A stretch of DNA of 11,242 nucleotides from JACCXG01 sp963785755 (GTDB taxonomy: Bacteria; Acidobacteriota; Vicinamibacteria; Vicinamibacterales; 2-12-FULL-66-21), in the NCBI GenBank assembly GCA_963785755.1, contig CAWAXG010000072.1, positions 1 through 11,242 of the forward strand. The letters are read 5' to 3'. Of the stretch, positions 1 through 8,267 are shown in pieces; position 1 is the first letter of the stretch; each line of letters opens with the position of its first letter. The notes beneath the pieces are model-generated. The model searched no databases, was not told where the DNA came from, and saw only the letters and a list, made by a program, of their open reading frames with translations. The position numbers were made by a program, and so were the translations under genes.

Positions 1-1110
1 CGGATGCTTCGGCTCGTCGATCTTCACGGTGATCGACTGGCCGTCGTTCCAGTGGAACTTGAAGAAGCCGCCGATCATCTTGTTGAACTCGGGCCAGGTC
101 CCGATTTCCGTGTCCGGACCGAGGTTGGTGGCGCGCGCCTGGCCGTTGCCACCGCCCCGCGCGGCTGGCTGCGCCGCCGGCGGCAGCGCGGCGAATCGCT
201 GTGGAAAGTCCGCTTGCGAAATGCGGCCGGTCTTGTCGGGGTCGAACTTGTCGTACCAGGATCGGCCAGGCCGGTGAACTCCTCCGCGAGAGCCGTCCAT
301 CACTGTTCTTGTCGCCCGCGAGCATCTGCATCACGACCGGGATGACCCCGAAATTGAACCCGCCGCTGCCGCCGGCCGGCTGCGCCGAGTTCCGATGATA
401 GGAATCCTCGCGGCGTGGATGCCCGCGAGGCCCTTGCCGCCGCGCACGAAATCGAGCAGGGCCTTGCGTCGCGCGGCGGTGGCGGCCGGCGTCCTCGGGA
501 TCGTCGAGGAATCCCCGGTCGTGCTCGCCAGGAAGATCGCGTCGTATGTTTCAGGTTGGCGTCGTTGATGTCCGCCGCGTCATAGGTGATCGTCGTCGAC
601 CACGCGCCGGTCTTCTTGCCGATTTCCTCGATTGTCCGGGCCGCGAGCGGGATCGAGGAGTGCACGAAGCCGGCCGCCCTGGCGAGGACGAGCACCCTCC
701 GCGGCTGCTTGGGCTTGACCGGCGCCGCGTCGGGGAGCGCGGCCATCATCGCCTTGACGTCGTCCGGACGCGGGCGTCTGGTTCTGCGGCGGCGTCTGTG
801 CCGCCGCGGGCGCCGGGAACGCGGCGTTCACGCCCATGAGACCTGTTCCTGGGTCAGTGCGTTGCTTTTCTTGGCGTCCCATTCGCCGAACCACTTGTCG
901 AACATCGCCTTCATCTCGTCGCGCGTGACCGCCGAGTCCTTGTTCCCGTCGATCAGCGTGAAGAGGTACCGCCGCCGGCCCGCCGGCTCCGCGTCCGCTG
1001 CCCTGCCCGGCAGGCTGCTGCGCCGTCGCTCCGATCGCCGGACCCAAATCCGCGGCCACTGCACAGCCAACCACCGTGAGCAGCGCACGCACCCTGCTTC
1101 TCCAGTTCAT
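1..1110 (-). pseudogene. Secreted ThuA-domain protein with EF-hand motifs, frameshifted and cut by the window edge
   Basis: ThuA-like domains have a glutamine-amidotransferase-type fold and are linked to sugar (trehalose) utilisation; the exact substrate here is unknown. The ATG at 1110 has a strong AGGAGG site (1116-1121) five bases upstream, followed by a signal-peptide-like N-terminus (MNWRSRVRALLTVVG..., ending near ATAQQPAG). The protein is readable only by changing frame. An EF-hand loop (DGNKDSAVTRDE) lies near 935-970 and the ThuA start RRVLVLARAAGFVHSSI near 680-735. YDAIFLASTTGD lies near 510-546, KALLDFVRGGKGLAGIHAA near 410-465 and DSYHRNSAQPAGG near 365-406. Two further EF loops follow (DKNSDGRLSREE and DPDKTGRISQAD) near 210-320, then EFNKMIGGFFKFHWNDGQS near 30-90. 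Frame changes fall near 980, 841, 769, 550, 508, 488, 408, 288 and 258. The C-terminal part lies outside the window. The conserved text on both sides of each shift suggests sequence errors rather than old decay. Family call is solid; status as gene or pseudogene is open. Confidence 0.75.
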
Positions 1111-1293
1111 ACTGCCCTCCTGATGAATGGCTCTACCTATCGTCGAACCCGGCCGCGCCCAAAACTATACTGCGGCTCCGTTCCGGACATGGTCGGCGCT
1201 CCCGAACCGTCGGGGTGAAGTCGCGTCTGTGGAGGTGCCCGTTCCGGTTGCGGCAGGCGGTGGAGGCGGTACGTAGCGGCGGGCATGAGGCGA
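1111..1293 (-). promoter_or_regulatory. Leader/promoter region of the ThuA gene
   Basis: This gap between the receptor hairpin and the ThuA start has no convincing coding frame. On the minus strand a TATAGT hexamer (1169 to 1164) resembles a -10 box and sits about 54 bases before the ThuA ATG. No good -35 hexamer lies 16-18 bases upstream, so the promoter call is weak. Its own possible promoter, plus the hairpin at 1294-1327, suggest the ThuA gene is transcribed separately from the receptor. Confidence 0.25.
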
Positions 1294-1327
1294 GTCAGAG
1301 GAGCGCGGCAGGCCACGCTCCTCTGAC
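1294..1327 (-). terminator. Perfect 12-bp hairpin after the receptor gene
   Basis: GTCAGAGGAGCG (1294-1305) pairs exactly with CGCTCCTCTGAC (1316-1327) around a 10-base loop. It begins 6 bases past the receptor stop codon (1334-1336) in the direction of transcription. There is no run of T on the minus strand after it (TCGCCTCATG follows), so it is not a textbook intrinsic terminator. It could end transcription with Rho or protect the mRNA 3' end. The position and perfect stem make a function at the receptor 3' end likely. Confidence 0.55.
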
Positions 1328-1333
1328 CCGCGG

Positions 1334-4300
1334 TCAGAACGTGAACCGCGCCCCGAGCTGGATGCGGCGCGCGCTGTTGGTGTTGCCGTTCAACCGGCCG
1401 AACGTGTTCGCATTGGTGAGGGCGCCCGTGAGGTAATCGAACGTCGCGTTCGTGTTGACGCCGGTCCACTGGTCCGTGTTGAAGGCGTTGTACAGCTCGA
1501 CGCGCAGCTGCAGACGCCGCGAGCCGCCCATCGGCACGTGCTTGAACGCCGAAATATCCCAGTTCATGTAGCCAGGGCCGAGGTATTCGTCGTTCAGGGC
1601 GGTGCCAAGGCGGAACTGATCCGTCGGCGGCGCGACGCACTCCGTCCTGAATTGCCGCTCGAAGGTGCGCTCACCCCGCGGCAGGTTCGGATCGCAGGTC
1701 ATCACGACGCGGCTGGCCTGGCCGTTAATCGCACCCGTACCGCTCAGCGTACCCGTCGGCACGTTGGCGTAGTTGTAGCCGAACCCGCCATAGGTGCCGC
1801 TCGTGACCGTCGTGATCCCGGAGAACTGCCAGTGGTCGAAGATCACCTTGACCAGGAGGTTGTTCCAGTTCTGGCTCAGGTTCGGCACGTCGTACGAGTA
1901 GTTGACGACGAGCACGTGCGGGCGCCGGCCGGCTGACGTGTAGTTTCGCGCGCGGTTGTCCTCGATGAACGGATCGAAGGCGCCGAGGCTCTCGTTCGAG
2001 ATTTGATAGGTATAGGCGGCACCTACCGAGAGACCGTCCGACGATCGCCGGCGATTCACCGCGAGCTGCAGCGCGTGGTAGTCGGCGTAGCCGGAGAACT
2101 CGCGCTGCTGGATTCGGCCGAAGCCCTGGTACGGCCGGAGGAAGTCGTCGGGAAGCGGCTGCGCCTGTCCACCGGAGACGTTGGTCGGATCGAGACTCGA
2201 CGGCTGGTAGGCGTAGCCATACGGCCGCCCGTTCAGATCGACGGTGATCACCTGATTGCGGCCCGCATTGCCGACGTAGGCCGCGTCGCCGACGAGATTG
2301 AAGCCGACATCGCGCTGGACGCCGAGGCTCCAGTTGTAGACCACCGGCGGCGTGAACGGTTCGATCCGCCGCACGTTGGTCGGCGTCGCGGTCAACGGGC
2401 TGGACAGCAGCTCGCTGATGGTCGTGTAGTTCGTCCGGTAGGTGTTGAGCACGGGCGGCAGCTCGATCAAGTCGAGGATGATGTCGTCATTGTAGCGATC
2501 GTAGAAGATGCCGGCACCGCCGCGGATGGCGGTCTTGCCATCGCCGGTGACATCCCACGCGAATCCCACCCGCGGCGCGACCCGGAACGGGGAGCTGTCC
2601 TGCGGCGTGCCGTCGTACACGTGCATGCCGTTGATGAAGTTCCCGGAGGTCGGCACGAGCCGGCCGATGTACACGGCCGGGAGCACCTCCTCGGTCAGCG
2701 GGTTGCGCGCGCGGCGGCCCTGCGGCGTCGAGACCGGCGCATACAGGGTCGGCGCCTGGGCGCTGCTCCACTCGCCCGGCTCGAACGCCGCGACGTCGTC
2801 CCCCTCACTCTGCGTCGGCGTCATGTAGTAGAAACGGATGCCGGCATCCAGGGTGAAATTCCGTTTCACCCGCCAGTTGTCCTGCGCGTACCACTCGGTG
2901 ATCAGGAACTGGCCGTGCGCCGATGGATGGCCGTCGGACTCCGTGTACTCGGTGATGGCGCCGGTCAGGGCATTGGCAAAGCCGACGTTCGTATTGCGGG
3001 TGTTCGAGGCATCGGTATTGAAGCTGAAGTTGCCGTTGAAGCTCGACGTGCGCGCGGCGGGTCGCGTCGTGTGCTCGACGAAGAGGCCCACCTTCATGTT
3101 GTGCGTCCCGCTCACCTTCGTGAGGTTGCCGGAGACGTTGAACAGCGTGTTGTACCCGAAAAACGGGAAGCGCTGCTCGACGCCGAACGACAGCGGGTTG
3201 CCGGGAACCCCGCCGGTGAACGACGCCTGCGGAATGATGGCGAGCGGGTTCGCCTGCGGGAAGAACTGCGGCATCCCGGGCAGCACGACCCGGCGGTCGT
3301 TCGCCTCACGCGCCGCGTCGTCGAAGGGGCTCGTGTGCTGGTGCGCCCAGTTCACGCCGATCGTGAACTCGCCATACAGCGTCGGGTTGAAGGTGTGCAG
3401 CAGCGTGTTGACGTAGCTGACGGTGTCGATCTCGTACTTCGTCGCCATCTGCGGCCAGCCGCCGGTCGAGCCGAGCAGCGAGACGCCGCCCGAGCGCTTC
3501 TCGTAGCCGAACTGCAGCCGTCCGTAGGCCGTCGTGCTCGGCGAGATGTTCCAGTCGACGCGGAGCACCTGATCGTTGCGCGGCCAGTCCTGCACCGTCT
3601 GGAAGACGTAGTTGTACTGATTCGTCCCGGTCGGATCGGTCGCGTTCGGCTGCGGGAACAGATTCAGCAGCGCCCGCGCGTTCGGATCGATCCGATCGGC
3701 CGGGATGATGTTGTTGGGGAAGCACGCCGGCCCGCCGGTGGTGGCCGCGCAGTTGCCCGACACCAGCGGATCGCGGATGAACACCAGGCTGTTCCGATTG
3801 TCGAGCGTCTGCGAGAAATTGCCCTGGCGCTCGAGCGCCGTCGGCACGCGCCGCTGATTCAAGCCGCCGGGATCCGTCCGCGCCAGGATGTCCTGCGACC
3901 AGAAGAAGAACAGCTTGTTGCGCCCGCGGTTGAACGAGGTCTTCGGGATGAGCACGGGGCCGCCCAGCGTCCACGCGGTGTTGTCGAACGTGTAGAGCGG
4001 AGGGTCGCACTGCGCCGGCTGAGTCGGACAGAGAATGCGGCGCTGGTACTCGTTGCCGTTCAGGGCGTCATCGCGCTTGTAGAACGCCGCGCTGCCATGA
4101 AAATCCCTGGAGCCGCTGCGCGTGACGACCGTGATCGTCGCCCCGGAGCTGCGGCCGTACTCCGCCTGGAAGTTCGAGGTCTGCACCCGGATTTCCGCGA
4201 TCGAATCCAGCGCCGGCGCCGCATAGTTGGCGCCGTTCTGCCCCGTGTCCTTGTTGGTCACCCCGTCATACGAAAAGTTGAAGGACGTGCGGCCGTTGAT

Positions 4301-4852
4301 GGACAGGTTGTTCATGTTCTCCCATCCCGGCGCTTCCCGATTGCGGGTGTCGATCACCCCGGGCAGCAGCTTCAGCATGCCCGCGAAGTCGCGGCCCTTG
4401 AGGGCGATGTCCTCGATATTCTCGCGGGTGATCAGCCCGGAGCGTGCGCCATTGGTCGTCTGCACCTGCACCGCTTCGGACTGGACCGTGACCGTCTCCG
4501 ACACGCCGCCGACGTCGAGCGCGATCGGACGCAGCCGGAGGCGATCGGTCGAACCGAGCTCGATCCCCTTCTGTTCGTAGGTCTTGAACCCCTGCATGGT
4601 GACGGTCAGATCGAACGTGCCGGCCAGCAGGTCAGGAAACACAAAAGCGCCATCGGTCCCGGTCACGGTGTCGCGCGTCAGGCCGGTGCCGACGTTCTTG
4701 ATGGCGACGGTCACGCCCGGCAGCACGCCGCCAGTCGTGTCAGTGACGGTCCCTGAGATCTGACCGGTGAGCCCCTGTGCCTGAATCAGGCCGGGGAGGC
4801 CAAGAGCGACGAGCGCAACAGCGAGCGCCACGCCAGCGAAGCGATTGCTCAC
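1334..4852 (-). CDS. TonB-dependent outer-membrane receptor, Oar-like, with carboxypeptidase-regulatory domain
   Basis: Outer-membrane beta-barrel for TonB-driven import of a large or scarce substrate, or an Oar-like surface protein; substrate unknown. The start chosen is GTG at 4852, because AGGAGG (4860-4865) lies seven bases upstream and a clean signal peptide follows at once (residues 1-25, cleavage near IQA|QG). An ATG at 4942 in frame would add 30 non-signal residues and lacks such a site. Residues about 28-115 form a carboxypeptidase-regulatory-like (CarboxypepD_reg) beta-sandwich, with ISGTVTDTTGGVLPGVTV. The plug follows at about 120-245, with ENIEDIALKGRDF, SINGRTSFNFSYDGV and the plug end IRVQTSNFQAEYGRSSGAT. 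The rest is barrel, and the final residues RRIQLGARFTF end in phenylalanine as outer-membrane barrels do. Cysteine pairs (CPTQPAQC, NCAATTGGPAC, TCDP...TEC) probably close extracellular loops. At 1172 aa it is full-length for the family and has no frameshift. It is divergent from the regulator at 5236. Confidence 0.93.
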   Translation of the reverse strand: MSNRFAGVALAVALVALGLPGLIQAQGLTGQISGTVTDTTGGVLPGVTVAIKNVGTGLTRDTVTGTDGAFVFPDLLAGTFDLTVTMQGFKTYEQKGIELGSTDRLRLRPIALDVGGVSETVTVQSEAVQVQTTNGARSGLITRENIEDIALKGRDFAGMLKLLPGVIDTRNREAPGWENMNNLSINGRTSFNFSYDGVTNKDTGQNGANYAAPALDSIAEIRVQTSNFQAEYGRSSGATITVVTRSGSRDFHGSAAFYKRDDALNGNEYQRRILCPTQPAQCDPPLYTFDNTAWTLGGPVLIPKTSFNRGRNKLFFFWSQDILARTDPGGLNQRRVPTALERQGNFSQTLDNRNSLVFIRDPLVSGNCAATTGGPACFPNNIIPADRIDPNARALLNLFPQPNATDPTGTNQYNYVFQTVQDWPRNDQVLRVDWNISPSTTAYGRLQFGYEKRSGGVSLLGSTGGWPQMATKYEIDTVSYVNTLLHTFNPTLYGEFTIGVNWAHQHTSPFDDAAREANDRRVVLPGMPQFFPQANPLAIIPQASFTGGVPGNPLSFGVEQRFPFFGYNTLFNVSGNLTKVSGTHNMKVGLFVEHTTRPAARTSSFNGNFSFNTDASNTRNTNVGFANALTGAITEYTESDGHPSAHGQFLITEWYAQDNWRVKRNFTLDAGIRFYYMTPTQSEGDDVAAFEPGEWSSAQAPTLYAPVSTPQGRRARNPLTEEVLPAVYIGRLVPTSGNFINGMHVYDGTPQDSSPFRVAPRVGFAWDVTGDGKTAIRGGAGIFYDRYNDDIILDLIELPPVLNTYRTNYTTISELLSSPLTATPTNVRRIEPFTPPVVYNWSLGVQRDVGFNLVGDAAYVGNAGRNQVITVDLNGRPYGYAYQPSSLDPTNVSGGQAQPLPDDFLRPYQGFGRIQQREFSGYADYHALQLAVNRRRSSDGLSVGAAYTYQISNESLGAFDPFIEDNRARNYTSAGRRPHVLVVNYSYDVPNLSQNWNNLLVKVIFDHWQFSGITTVTSGTYGGFGYNYANVPTGTLSGTGAINGQASRVVMTCDPNLPRGERTFERQFRTECVAPPTDQFRLGTALNDEYLGPGYMNWDISAFKHVPMGGSRRLQLRVELYNAFNTDQWTGVNTNATFDYLTGALTNANTFGRLNGNTNSARRIQLGARFTF

Positions 4853-4966
4853 GAGTTCTCCTCCTCGATGTGTCCGCCGACGGTCGAGGTCCCACCAGGA
4901 CGCGTATCCATGTCGGAACGGGGCTCGCCGCAGTGTCTGCAACCTACGCAGGCCAGGCCTCGGCGT

Positions 4967-4972
4967 CTATAA
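4967..4972 (-). promoter_or_regulatory. Candidate -10 box of the receptor promoter
   Basis: On the minus strand the sequence reads TTATAG, an AT-rich hexamer in a GC-rich stretch, about 115 bases before the receptor GTG. No clear -35 hexamer sits 17 bases upstream; that position is occupied by the phased repeats at 4981-5005, as at activator-dependent promoters of the PhoB type. No transcription start has been mapped. Confidence 0.35.
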
Positions 4973-4980
4973 GGGGAGCC

Positions 4981-5005
4981 TTGAAAAGAGCTGAAAAGAG
5001 TTGAA
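4981..5005. promoter_or_regulatory. Three 10-bp phased direct repeats, candidate operator for a winged-helix activator
   Basis: The plus strand reads TTGAAAAGAG, CTGAAAAGAG, TTGAATTGGC in consecutive 10-base units. The first two units match at 9 of 10 positions and the third keeps TTGAA. A period of about one helical turn in direct orientation is how OmpR/PhoB-family winged-helix domains bind, one subunit per repeat. The array ends 8 bases upstream of the candidate receptor -10 box and the neighbouring gene encodes such a domain. Binding is inferred from layout only. Confidence 0.4.
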
Positions 5006-5064
5006 TTGGCGGCGTTGCGCTGTGCAAGACACCCGGACGAGACCCGTCAGGTGAACTACTGTCA

Positions 5065-5080
5065 ATACCTGCGAAGGTAT
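5065..5080. repeat. 16-bp inverted repeat with flanking GTCAAT direct repeats
   Basis: ATACCT (5065-5070) and AGGTAT (5075-5080) are exact inverted copies separated by GCGA. GTCAAT occurs at 5061-5066 and again at 5086-5091, 25 bases apart. It may be an operator for a dimeric regulator, or a small RNA hairpin with a GNRA-type loop. A six-base stem can occur by chance, so the call is tentative. Confidence 0.3.
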
Positions 5081-5235
5081 GGTGCGTCAATCCCGCCCGT
5101 GGAACCGCCTCCACTCCAAGCGATCGTGGTGTCGCGATGCAGAACGCCCGTGAGCCGGAACAAGTCGATTGACTTCGCCGGGGAAGCCCGCCGACCATCT
5201 CAGGACATCAGGGGCGCAAGAGACCGCTCGGGGAG

Positions 5236-7609
5236 ATGAACTACGTGGTCGAGTCCAGGCAGGAAGCACCATCCGGGCGAGGTGGGTACGCCTTCGGTCC
5301 GTTCGTCGTAGATCCCATCAAGCGAAGATTGTGGCGGGAGGGTCGGCTGGTGCCGATCACCTCCAAGACGTTCGACCTGCTCGTCGTGCTCCTCGACCAC
5401 CGCGCCGAGGTCGTCAGCAAAGATGAGCTGCTGAACCGCGTCTGGCCGAACACCGCCGTCAATGAGAACAATCTGGCGCGCCAGATCTCGTCCCTGCGGC
5501 GGGCACTTGGCCAGCGTCCCGACGAGCACGATTACGTCGTGACCATTCCCGGTCAGGGATATCGATTCGTCGCCAGCGTGCAGGACCTGCCGGATGTGCC
5601 GATGACGCTGGAGACATCTCGCAACGGCCATTCAGGCGCGCTTCCAGAGCCGGCGATGGGCCTCGAAGATCCGCGCACCGACGATGAGTCTGTGCCGGAT
5701 CGACAGATCGCGGGGGTCAACCCTCACGACGCCGATGCGGCCCTTGCGACCAGCCCCATCTGGCGGTGGACGTCCCTCGGGACACTCGGTACCGCGATTT
5801 GCCTCCTGACAATCGCCGTGGGTCTGGTGCTGCTGCTGCGTCCTGCGGATCCCAACGCACGACCACGACGTGCCCTGCAGCGCATCACCTACGACGAGGC
5901 GGCGCTGCCCCGGGACGCCGCCTGGGCGCCGGACGGTCAGTGGGTGGTCTACGCGAGCGACCGCGCCGGCAACGCCGACCTCTGGAAGCAGCGCCTCGGA
6001 GATCCTGACCCGGTGCGCTTGACCACGTCAGACGCCAACGAATCGCAGCCGCGCTGGTCACCCGACGGACAATCAATCGTGTTCCGCTCGGAGCGCGATG
6101 GTGGTGGCTTGTACGTCATTCCCGCCACCGGCGGGGACGAACGCCTCGTCTCCACTTTCGGGTACGAGCCGGCGTGGTCACCGGACGGAACGCTCATTCT
6201 CTTCAAGCGTTCGGTGATCCTGCCGGGTCTGCCGACTATCCATGTCGTGGGTCTGGATGGAAAGCCGCCGCGCCCCGTCAGACCAGATGTGCTCGGTCAA
6301 TTCAGCTCACTTCATGCCGCCTGGCATCCTGATGGCCGGCGCATCTCCATCTGGGGCGAAATCGGCAAAGGCCACGTGAGATTCCTGACCGTGCCACTCG
6401 ATGCCGGCAGCGCCACCACAACGCAAATCGCGCCGCGGGTCCAGCAGGACCTCGCCAGCGTCTCGGCCGGGAGGTTCGTCTGGGCGCCATCGCGCCGGCA
6501 TATCTTCTTCGAGGGGCGAACGGGCGATACACAAAACGTCTGGCGCGTGACGGTCGATCCGTTGACAGAAAGATGGGTTGACGGCCCCGAACGCCTGACC
6601 ACTGGTGCGGGCGAAGAGAAGAACCTGGCGATTTCGCCCGACGGCACGAGACTGGTGTTCACGGCGATGTCGGGCAGAACAAGGCTTTGGGCGTTTCCAT
6701 TCGATCCGGCGCGCGGACGAATCACCGGCCAGCCGTACCCCATCACACACGGAGGTACCGGAGAGGTGGATTTCGACGCGCGCGCCGACGGCTCAAAGGT
6801 CGCATATCGCGCCGTTCGGGCCGGTCGCAACGAGTTGTGGGAACGATCGATCGCCGAAGGAGAGGAACGGCTGCTGGCTTCGAGCACGGATTGGCGATTG
6901 ATGAAGCCCCGGTGGTCTCCAGACGGCGCGAGGCTCGCGTTCTCGCGTTATGCGACTCGCGACCACACGGCCGCTGTCGCCGTCCTCAATACGGATGGCA
7001 GCGGTGAGCGCGTGTTGAGGCTGCCGGGGAACGTCGAGATGCAGGCATCCGACTGGTCGAAAGACGGCCAGGCGATCCTCGGGGCCTGTCGGTTCAGCCA
7101 GTCTGAGCGGATACTCGACGTGCCTGGTTCCAGTCTCGAGCGCCAACGAGTCTGTCGATCCGGCTGTCAGGGTCATTGCTTCGGATCCAAAGCGCAACCT
7201 CTACAACCAGAGATTCTCTCCCGATCAGCGCTGGATCACATTTCTCGCGCACGATCTCTTGTACGCCTCGACGTCGTCGGTGTACATGGTCCCGACAAGC
7301 GGTGGCACCTGGAGGGCCATCACCGACGGCGCGTGGTTCGACGACAAGCCCCGGTGGGGACCCGACGGACGGATTCTGTACTTCGTGTCGAATCGCAGGG
7401 GCGTCGCGAACGTCTGGGGAAGACGCTTCGATAACCCGACTGGGACGGCGATCGGCGAGCCATTTCCCGTCACGTCGTTCAAATCCGCGCAATTCCAGCT
7501 GACACCGCGGACCGTGCAGATGGACATCGCCATCACGGCCACGCATCTCCTGCTGCCGATGAGCGAGTCGCGCAGTGAAATCTGGATGCTGGATCAGATC
7601 GATCGGTGA
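5236..7609 (+). CDS. Membrane-anchored winged-helix regulator with TolB-like propeller (CadC-like), one frameshift
   Basis: A predicted one-component regulator: a cytoplasmic DNA-binding domain joined through one membrane helix to a periplasmic beta-propeller that may sense a ligand or partner. Residues about 18-113 are a Trans_reg_C winged helix (GPFVVDPIKRRLWREGRLVP, TFDLLVVLLDH, NENNLARQISSLRRALGQ, IPGQGYRFVA). A linker follows, then a helix at about 180-202 (LGTLGTAICLLTIAVGLVLL). PD40/WD40-like repeats then run to the end, with APDGQWVVYASDR, RWSPDGQSIVF, AWSPDGTLILF, RWSPDGARLAF and RWGPDGRILYF. The frame changes near 7105-7112: SQSER continues as YSTCLVPVSSANE one frame over and runs to the TGA at 7607-7609. 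The span is one base more than 791 codons, which fits a single inserted base. GGGGAG (5230-5235) touches the ATG at 5236; the in-frame GTG at 5245 is better spaced and is an alternative start. It is divergent from the receptor it may control. Confidence 0.85.
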
Positions 7610-7615
7610 GGCCCC

Positions 7616-7635
7616 TTTCCCTGCTTCGAGGGAAA
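7616..7635. terminator. Hairpin between convergent genes
   Basis: TTTCCCT (7616-7622) pairs with AGGGAAA (7629-7635) around a six-base loop, seven bases after the regulator stop and 21 bases from the end of the convergent DUF5071 gene. There is no T-run on either strand. It may be a weak bidirectional terminator. Confidence 0.35.
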
Positions 7636-7656
7636 AGCGACCAGGTAGTAGCAGGT

Positions 7657-8159
7657 CTAAAGCAGGCGGAGAATCTCCGCAATTTCGGACAGGCGCATCT
7701 GGTGGTATCGCGCTTGAATTCGAGCCAACCCGTAACCCACTCTGGATCGCCTATGCGATGCTGCGCGAGAAGACGCAAGGCCAGCAGATCGGCGCCCCAT
7801 GATTGCCCGTCTGTTGCGATCAGAAACAGCTGGTCCGACAGGCCGCGAACGTCCTCGATGGGCCATCCGCTGACAATCTGCCGCAAAACGGCGGCCTTCA
7901 AGGAGACATCACGCGAGCCGAGGGCTTCTCGCACCTGCGGCGCCAACCGTGGCCCGAGCGTAACCAGAAAGTCGGACGCCGCCTTTGCCACGGGCCATGA
8001 CTCCTGCCGAATCCATTTCAAGAGGTCCAGCAGGATCGGCTGCACTGCGGGATACCCGCGTGCCGCGATGGCCTCGATGGCCGCCGTATCGTCTTTGTTA
8101 GCGGGAAGCAGCTTCCGGAGTTCTTTGCGCAGGAGGCGCTCTGGCTGGTGGATTCGCAC
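7657..8159 (-). CDS. DUF5071-domain protein, one frameshift near the C-terminus
   Basis: The function of DUF5071 is not known; the domain looks like a small helical, HEAT-like repeat module. Residues about 7-95 contain the family's recognisable pattern: RLLRKELRKLLPANKDD, AIAARGYPAVQPILLDLL, WIRQESWPVAKAASDFL. The start chosen is GTG at 8159, because GAGGGGAG sits a few bases upstream and the family's N-terminal helix follows; an open frame continues upstream to 8504 but without recognisable content. Near 7728-7740 the frame changes: GDPEWVTG is followed one frame over by LARIQARYHQMRLSEIAEIL and a TAG at 7657-7659. Without correction the frame runs on into low-quality residues over the end of the regulator. 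The 503-base span is one base short of 168 codons, so one deletion explains it. It is divergent from 8268 with 108 bases between starts, and convergent with the regulator. Confidence 0.7.
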
Positions 8160-8267
8160 TGCGCTCCCCTCTTGTCTGCCTGACTGAACTAACTTCACTG
8201 AGCTACCGAAAGGTGCGAAAGCGGGTAACTCATTCATTCCCCGATTCACGCCGCGAACGCTGCCGCT

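Larger units (their letters stand above)
4853..5235. promoter_or_regulatory. Divergent control region between receptor and regulator
   Basis: This 383-base gap separates two genes that point away from each other. It holds the receptor ribosome-binding site (4860-4865), a candidate receptor -10 box, phased direct repeats at 4981-5005 and a short palindrome at 5065-5080, all listed separately. Towards the regulator a TTGACT hexamer (5169-5174) resembles a -35 box, but no matching -10 is seen 16-18 bases later. Short open frames across it (for example 5006-5239) have no recognisable protein content. Confidence 0.6.

Noticed and set aside
2003..4756. 917-codon open frame on the plus strand
   Set aside because: It is the antisense of the receptor gene. 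Its translation is rich in R, V, D and E without any domain pattern, as expected opposite a high-GC gene, while the minus strand reads a full TonB-dependent receptor.
4853..4942. Upstream ATG start for the receptor at 4942
   Set aside because: The extra 30 residues are arginine-rich and would bury the signal peptide; the GTG at 4852 has an AGGAGG site at ideal spacing.
5006..5239. Small leader peptide upstream of the regulator
   Set aside because: No ribosome-binding site or conserved content; it overlaps the candidate control sites.
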